A DNA stretch of 64,000 bases, from the NCBI RefSeq assembly GCF_003315345.1, contig NZ_QNRO01000008.1:62001-126000 (forward strand), written 5' to 3'. A model generated the notes under the pieces. That model had not been told where the DNA came from, made no database searches, and was given only the letters and a program-made list of their open reading frames with translations. Source of the stretch: Marinobacter pelagius (GTDB taxonomy: Bacteria; Pseudomonadota; Gammaproteobacteria; Pseudomonadales; Oleiphilaceae). Both the position numbers and the translations under genes were made by a program. Positions 24,229 through 32,801 of this stretch are shown here, one piece after another. Numbering within the stretch: the first letter of the stretch is position 1; every line of letters begins with the position of its first letter.

Positions 24229-25587
24229 ATGCGAAGCCACATTGTCGCGGGTGCAGCGGCGGTACTGTTCGGATTGTCCGGGCAGGCACTGGCCAAGGTG
24301 AGTCCGGCGGAAGCCGCGAAGCTCGGGAACGAGTTGACCCCGGTGGGTGCCGAGCGCGGGGCCAATGCGTCAGGGACCATTCCAGAGTGGACCGGGGGGC
24401 TGAGCACTCCGCCGGCAGAGTGGCGCCGTGGGGAAATCGAAACCAATCCGTTCCCTGACGACAAGCCCTTGTTTGTCATTACCCGGGACAATCTGGATCT
24501 GTACCGGGACAAGTTGACCGACGGGCACATCCGGATGATCGAGCAATACGGCCCGGATTTCTTCATGCCGGTGTACCAGAGCCGTCGTACTGCCGCGTTC
24601 CCGGAGCATGTGTACGAAAAGTCTGTCGAGAATGCCACCAGCGCCGAGCTGCTGGATAACGGCAACGGGGTGCGCGACACCATCATGACCAGCCCGTTCC
24701 CGATCCCGCAGAATGGTCTGGAGGTTATCTGGAACCATATCCTTCGTTACCGGGGTACTGAGATATCCTTTCGAAGTGCTTCGGCAACCCCCCAGACCGA
24801 CGGTTCGTACAACCCGGTGGTCAACGAATATGACTATTTCTTCGCCTACAGTCGCAAAGGGGCGGAACTGGAAGAAATCGACAACAAGATTTTCTATCTC
24901 AAAACCAACACCATTTCGCCTTCATCTCTGGCGGGCACGATCACCGTGGTCCACGAAACCCTGGACCAGATTCGTTCCCCGCGCCTGGCCTGGCGCTACG
25001 ACTCCGGCTCCCGCCGGCTGCGTCGCTCTCCCAACCTGGCCTATGAAACGGACTTGCCGAATTCGTCATCATTGCGTTCGGTTGACCAGAAGGACATGTA
25101 CAACGGCGCGCCCAACCAGTACGACTGGACCCTGAAGGGCAAGCGTGAAATGTACGTGCCCTACAATGCCTACAAGCTGCACGGCGATGCGGTCGAAGCG
25201 GATGATGTCATCCGCCCCCGGCACATCAACCAGAAACTGACCCGGTATGAATTGCACCGGGTGTGGGTGGTTGAGGCCACGCTGCGCACCGGCATCAGTC
25301 ATATCTATTCCCGCCGGGTGTTCTATGTGGACGAGGACAGCTGGCAGATTCTGGCTTCCGAGGAATATGACGCGCAGGGTAACCTCTGGCGGGTTTCCGA
25401 GGCCCACAACATCAGTTACTACAGCGAGCCGGTGTTCTGGACCACCATGGAAATGACCTATGACCTGAAAGCCGGTCGCTACTACATCGATGGCCTGGAT
25501 GATGGCTTCAAGCCCTACGACTTCACTCCCGGCTTCCGGCGCAACGAATTCACCGCCTCCGCCGCCCGCCGGGCTGCCCGCCGCTGA
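24229..25587 (+). CDS. DUF1329 secreted protein
   Basis: A 452-aa protein from ATG 24229 (starts at 24205 and 24220 are also possible) with a signal peptide ending at GQALAK. The family pattern is clear: A-A-K-L-G-N-E-L-T-P-V-G-A-E-R, G-T-I-P-E-W-T-G-G, PFPDDKPLF, and P-N-Q-Y-D-W-T-L-K-G-K-R-E-M-Y-V-P-Y-N. DUF1329 proteins are periplasmic or outer-membrane-facing and often accompany DUF1302 proteins in lipid or sterol-related loci; no DUF1302 gene is here. The PsrA-type box upstream suggests control by fatty acids. Confidence 0.85.
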   Translation: MRSHIVAGAAAVLFGLSGQALAKVSPAEAAKLGNELTPVGAERGANASGTIPEWTGGLSTPPAEWRRGEIETNPFPDDKPLFVITRDNLDLYRDKLTDGHIRMIEQYGPDFFMPVYQSRRTAAFPEHVYEKSVENATSAELLDNGNGVRDTIMTSPFPIPQNGLEVIWNHILRYRGTEISFRSASATPQTDGSYNPVVNEYDYFFAYSRKGAELEEIDNKIFYLKTNTISPSSLAGTITVVHETLDQIRSPRLAWRYDSGSRRLRRSPNLAYETDLPNSSSLRSVDQKDMYNGAPNQYDWTLKGKREMYVPYNAYKLHGDAVEADDVIRPRHINQKLTRYELHRVWVVEATLRTGISHIYSRRVFYVDEDSWQILASEEYDAQGNLWRVSEAHNISYYSEPVFWTTMEMTYDLKAGRYYIDGLDDGFKPYDFTPGFRRNEFTASAARRAARR

Positions 25588-25598
25588 TTATTGAAGAC

Positions 25599-25628
25599 GG
25601 GGTCAGAAGAAAGCGTTCTTCTGACCCC
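25599..25628. repeat. REP-like hairpin unit 1
   Basis: GGGGTCAGAAGAA and TTCTTCTGACCCC form a perfect 13-bp stem around the tetraloop AGCG. It begins 12 bases after the DUF1329 stop and may act as a transcript end. It is the first of three related units in 190 bases. Confidence 0.8.
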
Positions 25629-25662
25629 AATTTGGCCGGCCACTTCAGAGTCCAGTGAAAAC

Positions 25663-25692
25663 GGGGTCAGATGAAGGCTTTCATCAGACCCC
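25663..25692. repeat. REP-like hairpin unit 2
   Basis: The left arm GGGGTCAGATGAA pairs with TTCATCAGACCCC with one mismatch around the loop GGCT. It starts exactly 64 bases after unit 1, and the linkers between units are themselves similar (CTGGCC...GAGTC-x-AGTGAA-x-ACGGGG). Confidence 0.75.
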
Positions 25693-25726
25693 GATCTGGC
25701 CTGCAACTCCGGAGTCGAGTGAAGAC

Positions 25727-25759
25727 GGGGACGCCCCTCTCCTGCTTAGCCAAACCTCC
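25727..25759. repeat. Truncated repeat unit
   Basis: The 64-base period predicts another unit at 25727. GGGG is present there with the preceding conserved linker, but the rest of the hairpin is replaced by unrelated sequence until the next full unit at 25760. This looks like a partly eroded or rearranged copy. Confidence 0.5.
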
Positions 25760-25789
25760 GGGGTCAGAAGAAAGCCTTCTTCTGACCCC
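25760..25789. repeat. REP-like hairpin unit 3
   Basis: GGGGTCAGAAGAA and TTCTTCTGACCCC form a perfect 13-bp stem around the loop AGCC. It differs from unit 1 only in the last loop base. Elements of this type are mobilised by RAYT transposases in other proteobacteria; no RAYT gene is in the window. Confidence 0.8.
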
Positions 25790-25885
25790 ATCTTCACGTC
25801 GTCTATCTCCTCAGTCGCGTCATAAAATTGACTCCCGCCATCGGGCCGTCTTAAATACCAGTAAAGTATCCAACGGAAGGTCAAA

Positions 25886-27337
25886 ATGTCTAAAGATAAC
25901 AAAGTGCTGGTGCTCGGTGAGGACGAACTGAGGCAGCACGATCTGGTTACGATCCTCGAATTTGTCGGCGAAGGGCAGGTCGTCGCCGGCGACGAAGCTT
26001 TGGCGCTGCTGGCCGATGGCGAGGAGTCACAACGGGAAGAAGTCGGGGTCGTTCTGGTCAGCGGTGCCGGCAGCGTCGTCGGCGAAACTCTTGCCCGGGT
26101 GTGTGAATTGCTTCCAGGGGTGCCGATATTGCTGGTGAACGGTACCGACCCTTCCGGGCTGGCCGACCAATGCGCCAGCCACATCATTGCCCGCCTCGAA
26201 TGGCCACTGAATTACGCCAAGTTTGTGGACTCCCTGTATCGGGCACAGATATACCGGGACCAGGCTGACCGCAGCCGGCAGGAGCGAGGGCATTTGCGTG
26301 GTTTGCAGCTGTTTCGCAGTCTGGTCGGCACCAGTCGCAAGATCCAGCATGTGCACCAGCTGATGGAGCAGGTGGCAGACATGGACGTGACAGTACTGAT
26401 CACTGGTGAATCCGGCACCGGCAAGGAAGTGGTCGCCCGCAACTTGCACTACCATTCCTCCCGGCGGGATCATCCCTTTGTTCCGATGAGCTGCGGCGCA
26501 ATCCCGGCCGAGTTACTGGAGAGCGAGCTGTTCGGCCATGAAAAGGGGGCATTTCCCGGTGCGATTTCTGCCCGGGCGGGGCGGCTGGAACTGGCCGGTG
26601 GTGGCACCTTGTATCTGGATGAAATTGACGCGCTGCCGCTGCCGCTGCAGGTGAAGCTGCAACGGGTCCTGCAGGACCAGACCTTCGAGCGCATGGGTAG
26701 CCATCGCAGTGAAAACGTCGATGTCCGGATCATTGCCGCCACCGACCGGAGCCTTGAGGACATGATCGAGGCCGGTGAATTCCGGGAAGATCTCTTTTAC
26801 AGCCTGAATGTCTTTCCCATCGAGATGCCGGCTCTCCGGGAGCGGGTGGAGGACATCCCGCTTCTTATCAACGAATTGATCTCCCGCATGGAGAAGGAAA
26901 AACGGGGTTCGTTGCGCCTGAACTCGGCGGCGATCATGAGCCTGTGCCGTCATGACTGGCCCGGAAACATCCGCGAACTGGCAAACCTGATCGAGCGGCT
27001 TGCTATCATGCACCCCTACGGCGTGATCGGAGTGCAGGAATTGCCGAAGAAATTCCGCTATGTCGACGATTACGATGAGAACCGACCGGTTGAGGACTCC
27101 GGCATGCCCTCCGGAGTGCCCGGTCTGGTGGGGCTGGATGCCCCGGCACTGCTGCCGGTGAATGGCATCGATCTGAAGGAGTACCTTTCCAACCTCGAGA
27201 AACAGCTGATCCAGCAGGCCCTGGATGAAGCGGGCGGCGTGGTGGCCCGGGCCGCGGAAAAGCTCCGCATCCGTCGGACGACGCTGGTGGAGAAGGTGCG
27301 CAAATACGGCCTTCGGGAAGAGTCGGCCGAATCCTGA
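25886..27337 (+). CDS. FleQ-family regulator with altered GAFTGA and arginine finger
   Basis: A 483-aa protein collinear with FleQ: N-terminal FleQ-type receiver-like domain (1-120), LFRSLVGTSR linker shared with the c-di-GMP-binding FleQ, AAA+ domain with Walker A GESGTGKE (174-181) and LDEID, and C-terminal Fis HTH (RRTTLVEKVRKYG). The GAFTGA loop reads GAFPGA (221-226, Pro224) and the arginine of the FREDLYYRLN segment is Ser306. The first change should impair sigma54 contact, the second ATP hydrolysis. I infer a regulator that works without sigma54 remodelling. STAS and HsbR-like genes follow in the same direction. Confidence 0.85.
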   Translation: MSKDNKVLVLGEDELRQHDLVTILEFVGEGQVVAGDEALALLADGEESQREEVGVVLVSGAGSVVGETLARVCELLPGVPILLVNGTDPSGLADQCASHIIARLEWPLNYAKFVDSLYRAQIYRDQADRSRQERGHLRGLQLFRSLVGTSRKIQHVHQLMEQVADMDVTVLITGESGTGKEVVARNLHYHSSRRDHPFVPMSCGAIPAELLESELFGHEKGAFPGAISARAGRLELAGGGTLYLDEIDALPLPLQVKLQRVLQDQTFERMGSHRSENVDVRIIAATDRSLEDMIEAGEFREDLFYSLNVFPIEMPALRERVEDIPLLINELISRMEKEKRGSLRLNSAAIMSLCRHDWPGNIRELANLIERLAIMHPYGVIGVQELPKKFRYVDDYDENRPVEDSGMPSGVPGLVGLDAPALLPVNGIDLKEYLSNLEKQLIQQALDEAGGVVARAAEKLRIRRTTLVEKVRKYGLREESAES

Positions 27338-27460
27338 GAGCTCGCACCGGCGACAAAAGCTCTGTTCTCAGCTATCCTGAACTCCTGAAGAGCGTGGCCA
27401 GTTCCGTACTGTGAGGGCTGGTCGCAGTCGCTACATGGATTGCTTCTGGAGGTTTTGTGA

Positions 27461-27766
27461 ATGCCGATACAGACGAGCCTCGCCGAGGACGGCAAAACGT
27501 TGGTTATCCGGATTGAAGGGCGCTTTGACTTCAGTACGCACCAGGCGTTCCGGGATTCCTACGAGCATGCCGGCGCGAAGGTGACCAACTACGTTGTTGA
27601 CCTGTCGGACACCACTTACCTCGACAGTTCTGCCCTGGGCATGCTGCTTCTGCTGCGCGACCACGCCGGTGGCGACAGTGCCCGGATCTCGATCGAGAAT
27701 TGCAACAGTGATGTCCGCCGCATTCTCTCCATCTCCAATTTCGAGCAGCTTTTTGCCATCAAGTGA
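27461..27766 (+). CDS. STAS-domain anti-sigma factor antagonist (HsbA-like)
   Basis: A 101-aa single STAS domain. V-V-D-L-S-D-T-T-Y-L-D-S-S-A-L-G carries the phosphorylatable serine at position 56, the same number as in Pseudomonas HsbA. It should be phosphorylated and dephosphorylated by the kinase and PP2C domains of the next protein. Its stop overlaps the next start (GTGA), so the two are translationally coupled. In P. aeruginosa the analogous protein binds FlgM or a diguanylate cyclase; the partner here is unknown. Confidence 0.88.
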   Translation: MPIQTSLAEDGKTLVIRIEGRFDFSTHQAFRDSYEHAGAKVTNYVVDLSDTTYLDSSALGMLLLLRDHAGGDSARISIENCNSDVRRILSISNFEQLFAIK

Positions 27767-29505
27767 CCCAACACAGCCTGCGAATTCTGATTGCAGATGA
27801 CAGTGACACGGACCGTCTGATCCTCCAGGCCCTCATCAAGCGCCTGGGTCACGAGGTGATAGAGGCGACGGATGGCCTCGAGGCTGTGGAAAAATTCCGA
27901 GAGGGAAGCCCGGACATTGTCCTTCTGGACGCCCTGATGCCCCGGATGGATGGCATGGAAGCCGCCCGGCACATCAAGGCCCTGGCGGGTGAGCGCCTGG
28001 TGCCGATCATTTTCCTGACCTCCCTGTCCGATGCCGAAGACCTGGCCCGGTGCCTGGAGGCCGGCGGCGACGATTTCCTGACCAAGCCCTACAGCCGGGT
28101 GATCATCGAGGCCAAGATCAAGGCCTTTGACCGAATGCGGCGGATGCACGATACCCTCTCCAGCCAGCACGAGGAAATCAGCGAGCGCAACCGGCAGTTG
28201 CTGGAAGAGCAGACCATTGCCAGACGGGTGTTCGACAACGTCGCGCACACCGGTTGCCTGGATTCACCAAACATCCGTTACCACGCCTCGCCGCTGTCGG
28301 TGTTCAACGGTGATGTCCTGTTTGCCTCGCCGCGGCCTGCTGGCGGCATGCTGATATTCCTGGGTGACTTTACCGGCCATGGTCTGCCGGCGGCCATTGG
28401 CGCCATGCCCGTTGCGGAGATCTTTTACGGGATGGCGCGCAAGGGTTTCAGTGGCGCCGATGTGCTCAGGGAGATCAACCAGAAACTCAAACTCATCCTG
28501 CCCACCGGCATGTTCTGTTGCGGTGCCATGGTGGAGGCAGATTTCAAGCTGGGGCAGCTCAGGGTCTGGAATGGCGGGCTACCGGAGGCCTGGGTGCTGC
28601 GGGGGGATGGAGAGCAGTTGCTATTGCCATCCCGACACCTGCCCCTCGGTATTCTGCCCCCGGAGCAGTTCGAGAGCGTGATGGAAACCGTGCACGTCCA
28701 GCCTGGTGACAGGTTGCTGGTGATGACCGATGGCGTGCTGGAGGCAGCGAATGGCCGGGGAGAACTGTTCGGGCTGGCCGGAATCCGTCGCTGCCTCGAG
28801 CAGGTGGAGCCAGCCGGGCATCCGTTCGATGTGGTTCTGGAGGGTGTGCGGGCGTTCAGTGACAAAGCCGCCGAGTCTGATGACCTGACCCTGGTTGCCC
28901 TCGATATCACAGACCAGCCAGCGGTGCCTGACGTGTCGGGGCAGTCATTGCCCTCGGCCCTGGCCGGGCCGACCGAGTGGCGGTGTGAGTATGAAATCCG
29001 GGAGCGTACCCTCGGTGACTTCAGCCCGTTGCCGCTGTTGTTGCATATCTGCCTGGAGGTGCCAGGGTTGCGGACACGGGGTGGCGAGATCTATACCCTG
29101 TTGTCCGAGCTCTACAACAATGCACTCGAGCACGGCGTCCTGCAGTTGCCATCGGAGTGGAAGCGCAGTGCCGAGGGGTTTGGCCGGTATTACTCCGAGC
29201 GGCAAGCCAGGCTGGCGCGGGTTGAGGGTCATTACATCCGGTTCAGCCTTCACCACACCCGGAAACCCGGTGGCGGCCGCCTGCGTGTGGTCTGTGAAGA
29301 CAGCGGTGCCGGCTTTGATTTCCGCAATCATCCGCTGGTTTCCGGTGAGACCGGGGAGGGCATCGGACCCCGTTATGCCGGTCGTGGTTTGTTGCTCTTG
29401 AAACGTCTGAGTAAAAACATCACATTCCGGGGCAAGGGTAATCACGTCGAAATCGTTTATGATTGGAATTTCTCAGCGCACCAGGGGGATGGTGATGACA
29501 GATAG
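27763..29505 (+). CDS. Response regulator with PP2C phosphatase and serine-kinase domains (HsbR-like)
   Basis: A 580-aa protein with three parts. An intact receiver (1-120) has the acidic pair D12/D13, acceptor Asp56 and Lys108. A SpoIIE/PP2C phosphatase domain (about 180-385) has GDFTGHG and SDDLTLVALD. A HATPase_c RsbW-like kinase (about 420-570) has LSELYNNALEHG and EDSGAGFDF. This is the architecture of HsbR, which sets the phosphorylation state of HsbA. It starts at GTG inside the STAS stop codon. Input may come by phosphotransfer through the downstream Hpt protein; that is inference. Confidence 0.9.
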   Translation: MTQHSLRILIADDSDTDRLILQALIKRLGHEVIEATDGLEAVEKFREGSPDIVLLDALMPRMDGMEAARHIKALAGERLVPIIFLTSLSDAEDLARCLEAGGDDFLTKPYSRVIIEAKIKAFDRMRRMHDTLSSQHEEISERNRQLLEEQTIARRVFDNVAHTGCLDSPNIRYHASPLSVFNGDVLFASPRPAGGMLIFLGDFTGHGLPAAIGAMPVAEIFYGMARKGFSGADVLREINQKLKLILPTGMFCCGAMVEADFKLGQLRVWNGGLPEAWVLRGDGEQLLLPSRHLPLGILPPEQFESVMETVHVQPGDRLLVMTDGVLEAANGRGELFGLAGIRRCLEQVEPAGHPFDVVLEGVRAFSDKAAESDDLTLVALDITDQPAVPDVSGQSLPSALAGPTEWRCEYEIRERTLGDFSPLPLLLHICLEVPGLRTRGGEIYTLLSELYNNALEHGVLQLPSEWKRSAEGFGRYYSERQARLARVEGHYIRFSLHHTRKPGGGRLRVVCEDSGAGFDFRNHPLVSGETGEGIGPRYAGRGLLLLKRLSKNITFRGKGNHVEIVYDWNFSAHQGDGDDR

Positions 29506-29842
29506 ACAACACCTTGATGAAGAGGCTCTGGCGGAACTTCAGGACGTCATGGAGGATGAGTTCGATGTTCTGATCCAGACCTACATCGTTGACTCCCGGG
29601 ACCGCATAGCCAGCCTGAAAACCGCACTGGCGGCATCTGATGCCGATGCTTTCGCCAAGACCGCCCACAGCCTGAAGGGCAGTTGCATCAATATTGGCGC
29701 GCCCCGGCTTGGGGAGTTGTGCCTGGAAGCGGAAGAAGCGGGCAAGGCTCAGGATCTCGGGGAGGCATCCCGACTGGTCGCGGCGATCGAGCAGGAGTTT
29801 GCGGCCGTGACTGGCCTGCTAGAGGGGTTCCTGGTGCGCTGA
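29495..29842 (+). CDS. Hpt-domain phosphotransfer protein
   Basis: A 115-aa four-helix protein with the phosphorylatable His58 in TAHSLKGSC. ATG 29495 has AGGGGG six bases upstream; ATG 29489 is also in frame. It overlaps the end of the HsbR-like gene by 11 bases, so it belongs to the same operon. It probably relays phosphate between a hybrid kinase encoded elsewhere and the HsbR-like receiver. Confidence 0.88.
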   Translation: MTDRQHLDEEALAELQDVMEDEFDVLIQTYIVDSRDRIASLKTALAASDADAFAKTAHSLKGSCINIGAPRLGELCLEAEEAGKAQDLGEASRLVAAIEQEFAAVTGLLEGFLVR

Positions 29843-29896
29843 AGCCATTCCGGATACCGGCACCCTGAGGGCCCCGGTATCCGGTCGAAAGGCTTC
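29841..29896. terminator. Two-part hairpin between hpt and uraA
   Basis: CCGGATACCGG (29850-29860) pairs perfectly with CCGGTATCCGG (29874-29884), and an outer GAAGCC (29841-29846) pairs with GGCTTC (29891-29896). It fills the gap between convergent genes and overlaps both stop codons. It lacks a T-run but could act bidirectionally. Confidence 0.6.
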
Positions 29897-31151
29897 AGTC
29901 GGTCTTCTGCTCGTAGATGGCCTTGCCCCAGGCCTCCTTGCTGCCCGGCAGGACCAGGTTGAGGGCAACCGCCACCACCGCACACAGGGCGATCCCTTCA
30001 AGTTGGCCAAGCGCCATGTTGCCGATGCCGAACACCAGGGTCACGCCGACGATCACCAGGTTGCGTGATTCGGACAGATCCACCTGGTGACGGATCAGGG
30101 TGTTCAGCCCCACCACTGCAATGGAGCCGAACAGCAGGCACAGGATGCCGCCCATCACCGGTACCGGAATGGTCTGCAGGGCCGCACCGAACTTGCCGAC
30201 AAATGCCAGAACGATGGCCACGACCGCTGCCCACCACATTACTTTCGGGTTGAAGTTCCGGGTCAGCATGACCGCGCCGGTTACTTCCGAATAGGTGGTG
30301 TTGGGCGGGCCGCCCAGCATGGACGCCGCACTGGTGGCCAGGCCATCCCCCAGCAGTGTGCGATGCAGGCCCGGTTTTTCCAGGTAGTTCTTGCGGGTCA
30401 CGTTACCGATGGCCAGGACATCGCCGATGTGTTCGATAGCCGGGGCAATGGCCACCGGAATCATGAACAGGATGGCGCTCCAGCCGAACTCCGGGGCCAC
30501 GAAATCGGGCATGGCAAACCAGGGCGCTTCCCTTATTGGCGTCATATCCACGATGCCGGCAAACAGGGACAGGATGTACCCGACAATAACACCGAACATT
30601 ATTGGAATCAGGCGGAAGATACCCTTGGCCCAGAGGGTCATGACGATAGTGACCGCCAGCGAGATCATGGCAATCCAGATGGCGGTGTCGTAGGGCACCA
30701 GTTCAGCGGAGCCGTCACCGGCCTTTCCCGATGCCATGTTGACCGCAATGGGCGCCAGGCCCAGGCCGATGGTCATGATTACCGGCGCGATCACCACCGG
30801 CGGCAGCAAGCGGGTGACGAAGCCGGTACCACGAAGTTTTACCGCGGCACTCAGGAGGATGTACAGGATACCCGCGGCCATCAGGCCGCCCATGGTCTGC
30901 TCCAGCCCGAACTTGCCCTTGGCGGCAATGATCGGAGCGATGAAGGCGAAGGAGGAGGCCAGAAAAATGGGTATCTGCCCGCCGGTCACGACGTGGAAGA
31001 TCAGGGTGCCGATGCCGGCGGTGAACAGCGCGACGTTAGGGTCCAGGCCGGTGATCAGCGGCATCAGCACCAGGGCGCCGAAGGCGACCAGGAGCATCTG
31101 GGAACCGGCAATGACCTGTTTCCAGACCGGATCGTTGGTATGGTCCTGCAT
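29895..31151 (-). CDS. uraA: Uracil permease, NCS2 family
   Basis: A 418-aa inner-membrane uracil:proton symporter with about 14 membrane helices in the 7+7 inverted-repeat plan. Family signatures include the AIEHIGDVLAIGN segment with its substrate-binding Glu and GGPPNTTYSEVTGA. It is two bases downstream of upp on the same strand; uptake and salvage of uracil are co-expressed. Confidence 0.94.
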   Translation of the reverse strand: MQDHTNDPVWKQVIAGSQMLLVAFGALVLMPLITGLDPNVALFTAGIGTLIFHVVTGGQIPIFLASSFAFIAPIIAAKGKFGLEQTMGGLMAAGILYILLSAAVKLRGTGFVTRLLPPVVIAPVIMTIGLGLAPIAVNMASGKAGDGSAELVPYDTAIWIAMISLAVTIVMTLWAKGIFRLIPIMFGVIVGYILSLFAGIVDMTPIREAPWFAMPDFVAPEFGWSAILFMIPVAIAPAIEHIGDVLAIGNVTRKNYLEKPGLHRTLLGDGLATSAASMLGGPPNTTYSEVTGAVMLTRNFNPKVMWWAAVVAIVLAFVGKFGAALQTIPVPVMGGILCLLFGSIAVVGLNTLIRHQVDLSESRNLVIVGVTLVFGIGNMALGQLEGIALCAVVAVALNLVLPGSKEAWGKAIYEQKTD

Positions 31152-31153
31152 GT

Positions 31154-31792
31154 TCAGACGTCCTTCTGCTTGGTGCCGAAGATCTTGTCACCGGCATCGC
31201 CGAGGCCCGGCAGGATGTAGCCCTTGTCATTCAGGCGCTCGTCCACGGAGGCAGTGTAGATGGAGACGTCCGGGTGTTTGTCCAGGACTTTCTTGATGCC
31301 TTCCGGTGCCGCTACCAGCACCAGTGCGCGGATCTCGGTGCTGCCGGCCTTCTTCAGAAGGTCGATGGTGGAGATCATGGAGCCGCCGGTGGCGAGCATC
31401 GGGTCAACGATCAGGGCCATACGCTGATCCAGTTCCCCCACGAGTTTTTCCAGATAGGTGCTCGCTTCCAGGGTCTCCTCGTTGCGGATCTGGCCGACCA
31501 CGCTGACCCGCGCGACCGGAATCAAACTGAGCACGCCGTCCAGCATGCCCAACCCGGCACGGAGGATAGGAACAATGGTCACCTTTTTACCGTGAATCTG
31601 CTCGACGTTCACCGGGCCGGCCCAGCCTTCGATGGTTTTTTCCTGCAGGTTGAAATCCTTGGTAGCTTCGTAAGTCAGCAGGGCGCCGACTTCCTGTGCC
31701 AGCTCACGAAAATTCTTGGTGCTGATGTCCGCGCGGCGCATCAGGCCAAGCTTGTGGCGGATCAGGGGGTGTTTTACCTCGTGGATTGGCAT
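31154..31792 (-). CDS. upp: Uracil phosphoribosyltransferase
   Basis: A 212-aa cytosolic enzyme that converts uracil and PRPP to UMP. The PRPP loop [10 protein letters not shown] and the C-terminal [12 protein letters not shown] uracil-binding motif are intact, and the length is normal. First gene of upp-uraA, divergent from the FleN-like gene. Confidence 0.95.
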   Translation of the reverse strand: MPIHEVKHPLIRHKLGLMRRADISTKNFRELAQEVGALLTYEATKDFNLQEKTIEGWAGPVNVEQIHGKKVTIVPILRAGLGMLDGVLSLIPVARVSVVGQIRNEETLEASTYLEKLVGELDQRMALIVDPMLATGGSMISTIDLLKKAGSTEIRALVLVAAPEGIKKVLDKHPDVSIYTASVDERLNDKGYILPGLGDAGDKIFGTKQKDV

Positions 31793-31959
31793 TGGGTCAC
31801 CTGTGTGTCTGGGATTATCGGGTCAAGATTGACGGATTTGCGCGTAAATGGCGCAAGGATACCGTATCTGGAAAGGCGCGTCAGGTATCATGAAATCCCC
31901 CGGGTGTTGCTATAAGATGGCACTTTCTGCGGGTTGCGCGGCAAGAGACCAGAAACACT

Positions 31960-32766
31960 ATGACAACTGCAAATCCGGTACAGGTCATCGCGGTATCCGG
32001 CGGCAAGGGCGGCACGGGCAAAACCAGTATTTCAGTGAATCTCGCCATTGCGCTGGCGGAAAGAGGCCGGCGGGTCGTGGTCCTGGACGGAGATCTCGGC
32101 CTCGGCAATGTGGATGTGTCGCTGGGGATCACAGCGAGCCACACCCTTCAGGAGGTTCTGGAAGGCGAGTGCGAACTTGAGGATATCCTGGTGCAAGGGC
32201 CCGCCGGAATCCGTATCGTGCCTGCGCCCTCCGGCAGCCTGCGAATGACCCGGCTCGAGGCCCAGGAATACGCTGGCCTGATCAACGCCTTCAGCGAGCT
32301 CGGGGACCAGATGGATGTTCTGATCATTGATACCGCCTCTGGCGTGTCCGAGGCAGTGGTCAGTTTTCTGCGGGCGGCCCAGGAGTTGCTGCTGGTGATC
32401 TGCGACGAACCCACCTCCATCACCGACACTTATGCCCTGGTCAAACTGATGAACCGGGACTACGGGATCAACCGGTTTCGCGTGCTTGCCAATCAGGTCC
32501 GTAGCGAGCAGGAAGGCCGGCAGCTGTATGACAAGCTGATCCGGGTTACCGAGCGTTTTCTCGATGTGGCGCTGGAATACGCAGGTATGGTGCCCCATGA
32601 TGAGGCCTTCAGAAAGGCAGTGCAGCGCCAGCGGGCCGTGGTGGAGGCGTACCCCCGTGCCAGGGCCTCACTGGCGATCAAGGCCCTGGCGGAAAAAGTG
32701 GATAGCTGGCCACTGCCATCGTCTCCCCGCGGCCATGTGGAATTCTTTGTGGAGCGGCTTGTCTGA
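31960..32766 (+). CDS. FleN/FlhG-like MinD-family ATPase (paralog)
   Basis: A 268-aa ATPase with the deviant Walker A GKGGTGKTS (15-23), switch I DGDLGLGNVDV, switch II DTASGVSEAVVSF, and the FleN-specific stretch LLLVICDEPTSITDTYALVKLMNRDYGINRFRV broken only by small changes. It also shares the FleN C-terminal ending W-P-L-P-x-x-P-R-G-H-x-E-F-F-V-E-R-L. FleN binds FleQ and limits flagellar number. This copy is not in a flagellar locus but lies 6 kb from a FleQ paralog and is first in a unit with a secretion-type ATPase fusion. I infer a dedicated partner of one of these. Confidence 0.85.
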   Translation: MTTANPVQVIAVSGGKGGTGKTSISVNLAIALAERGRRVVVLDGDLGLGNVDVSLGITASHTLQEVLEGECELEDILVQGPAGIRIVPAPSGSLRMTRLEAQEYAGLINAFSELGDQMDVLIIDTASGVSEAVVSFLRAAQELLLVICDEPTSITDTYALVKLMNRDYGINRFRVLANQVRSEQEGRQLYDKLIRVTERFLDVALEYAGMVPHDEAFRKAVQRQRAVVEAYPRARASLAIKALAEKVDSWPLPSSPRGHVEFFVERLV

Positions 32767-32801
32767 GCCCGAACGAGGTCTGATCTTGATGGATACTGGT
32801 A

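Noticed and set aside
25599..25789. CRISPR array
   Set aside because: The repeats are self-complementary hairpins with similar linkers instead of unique spacers, and there is no cas gene.
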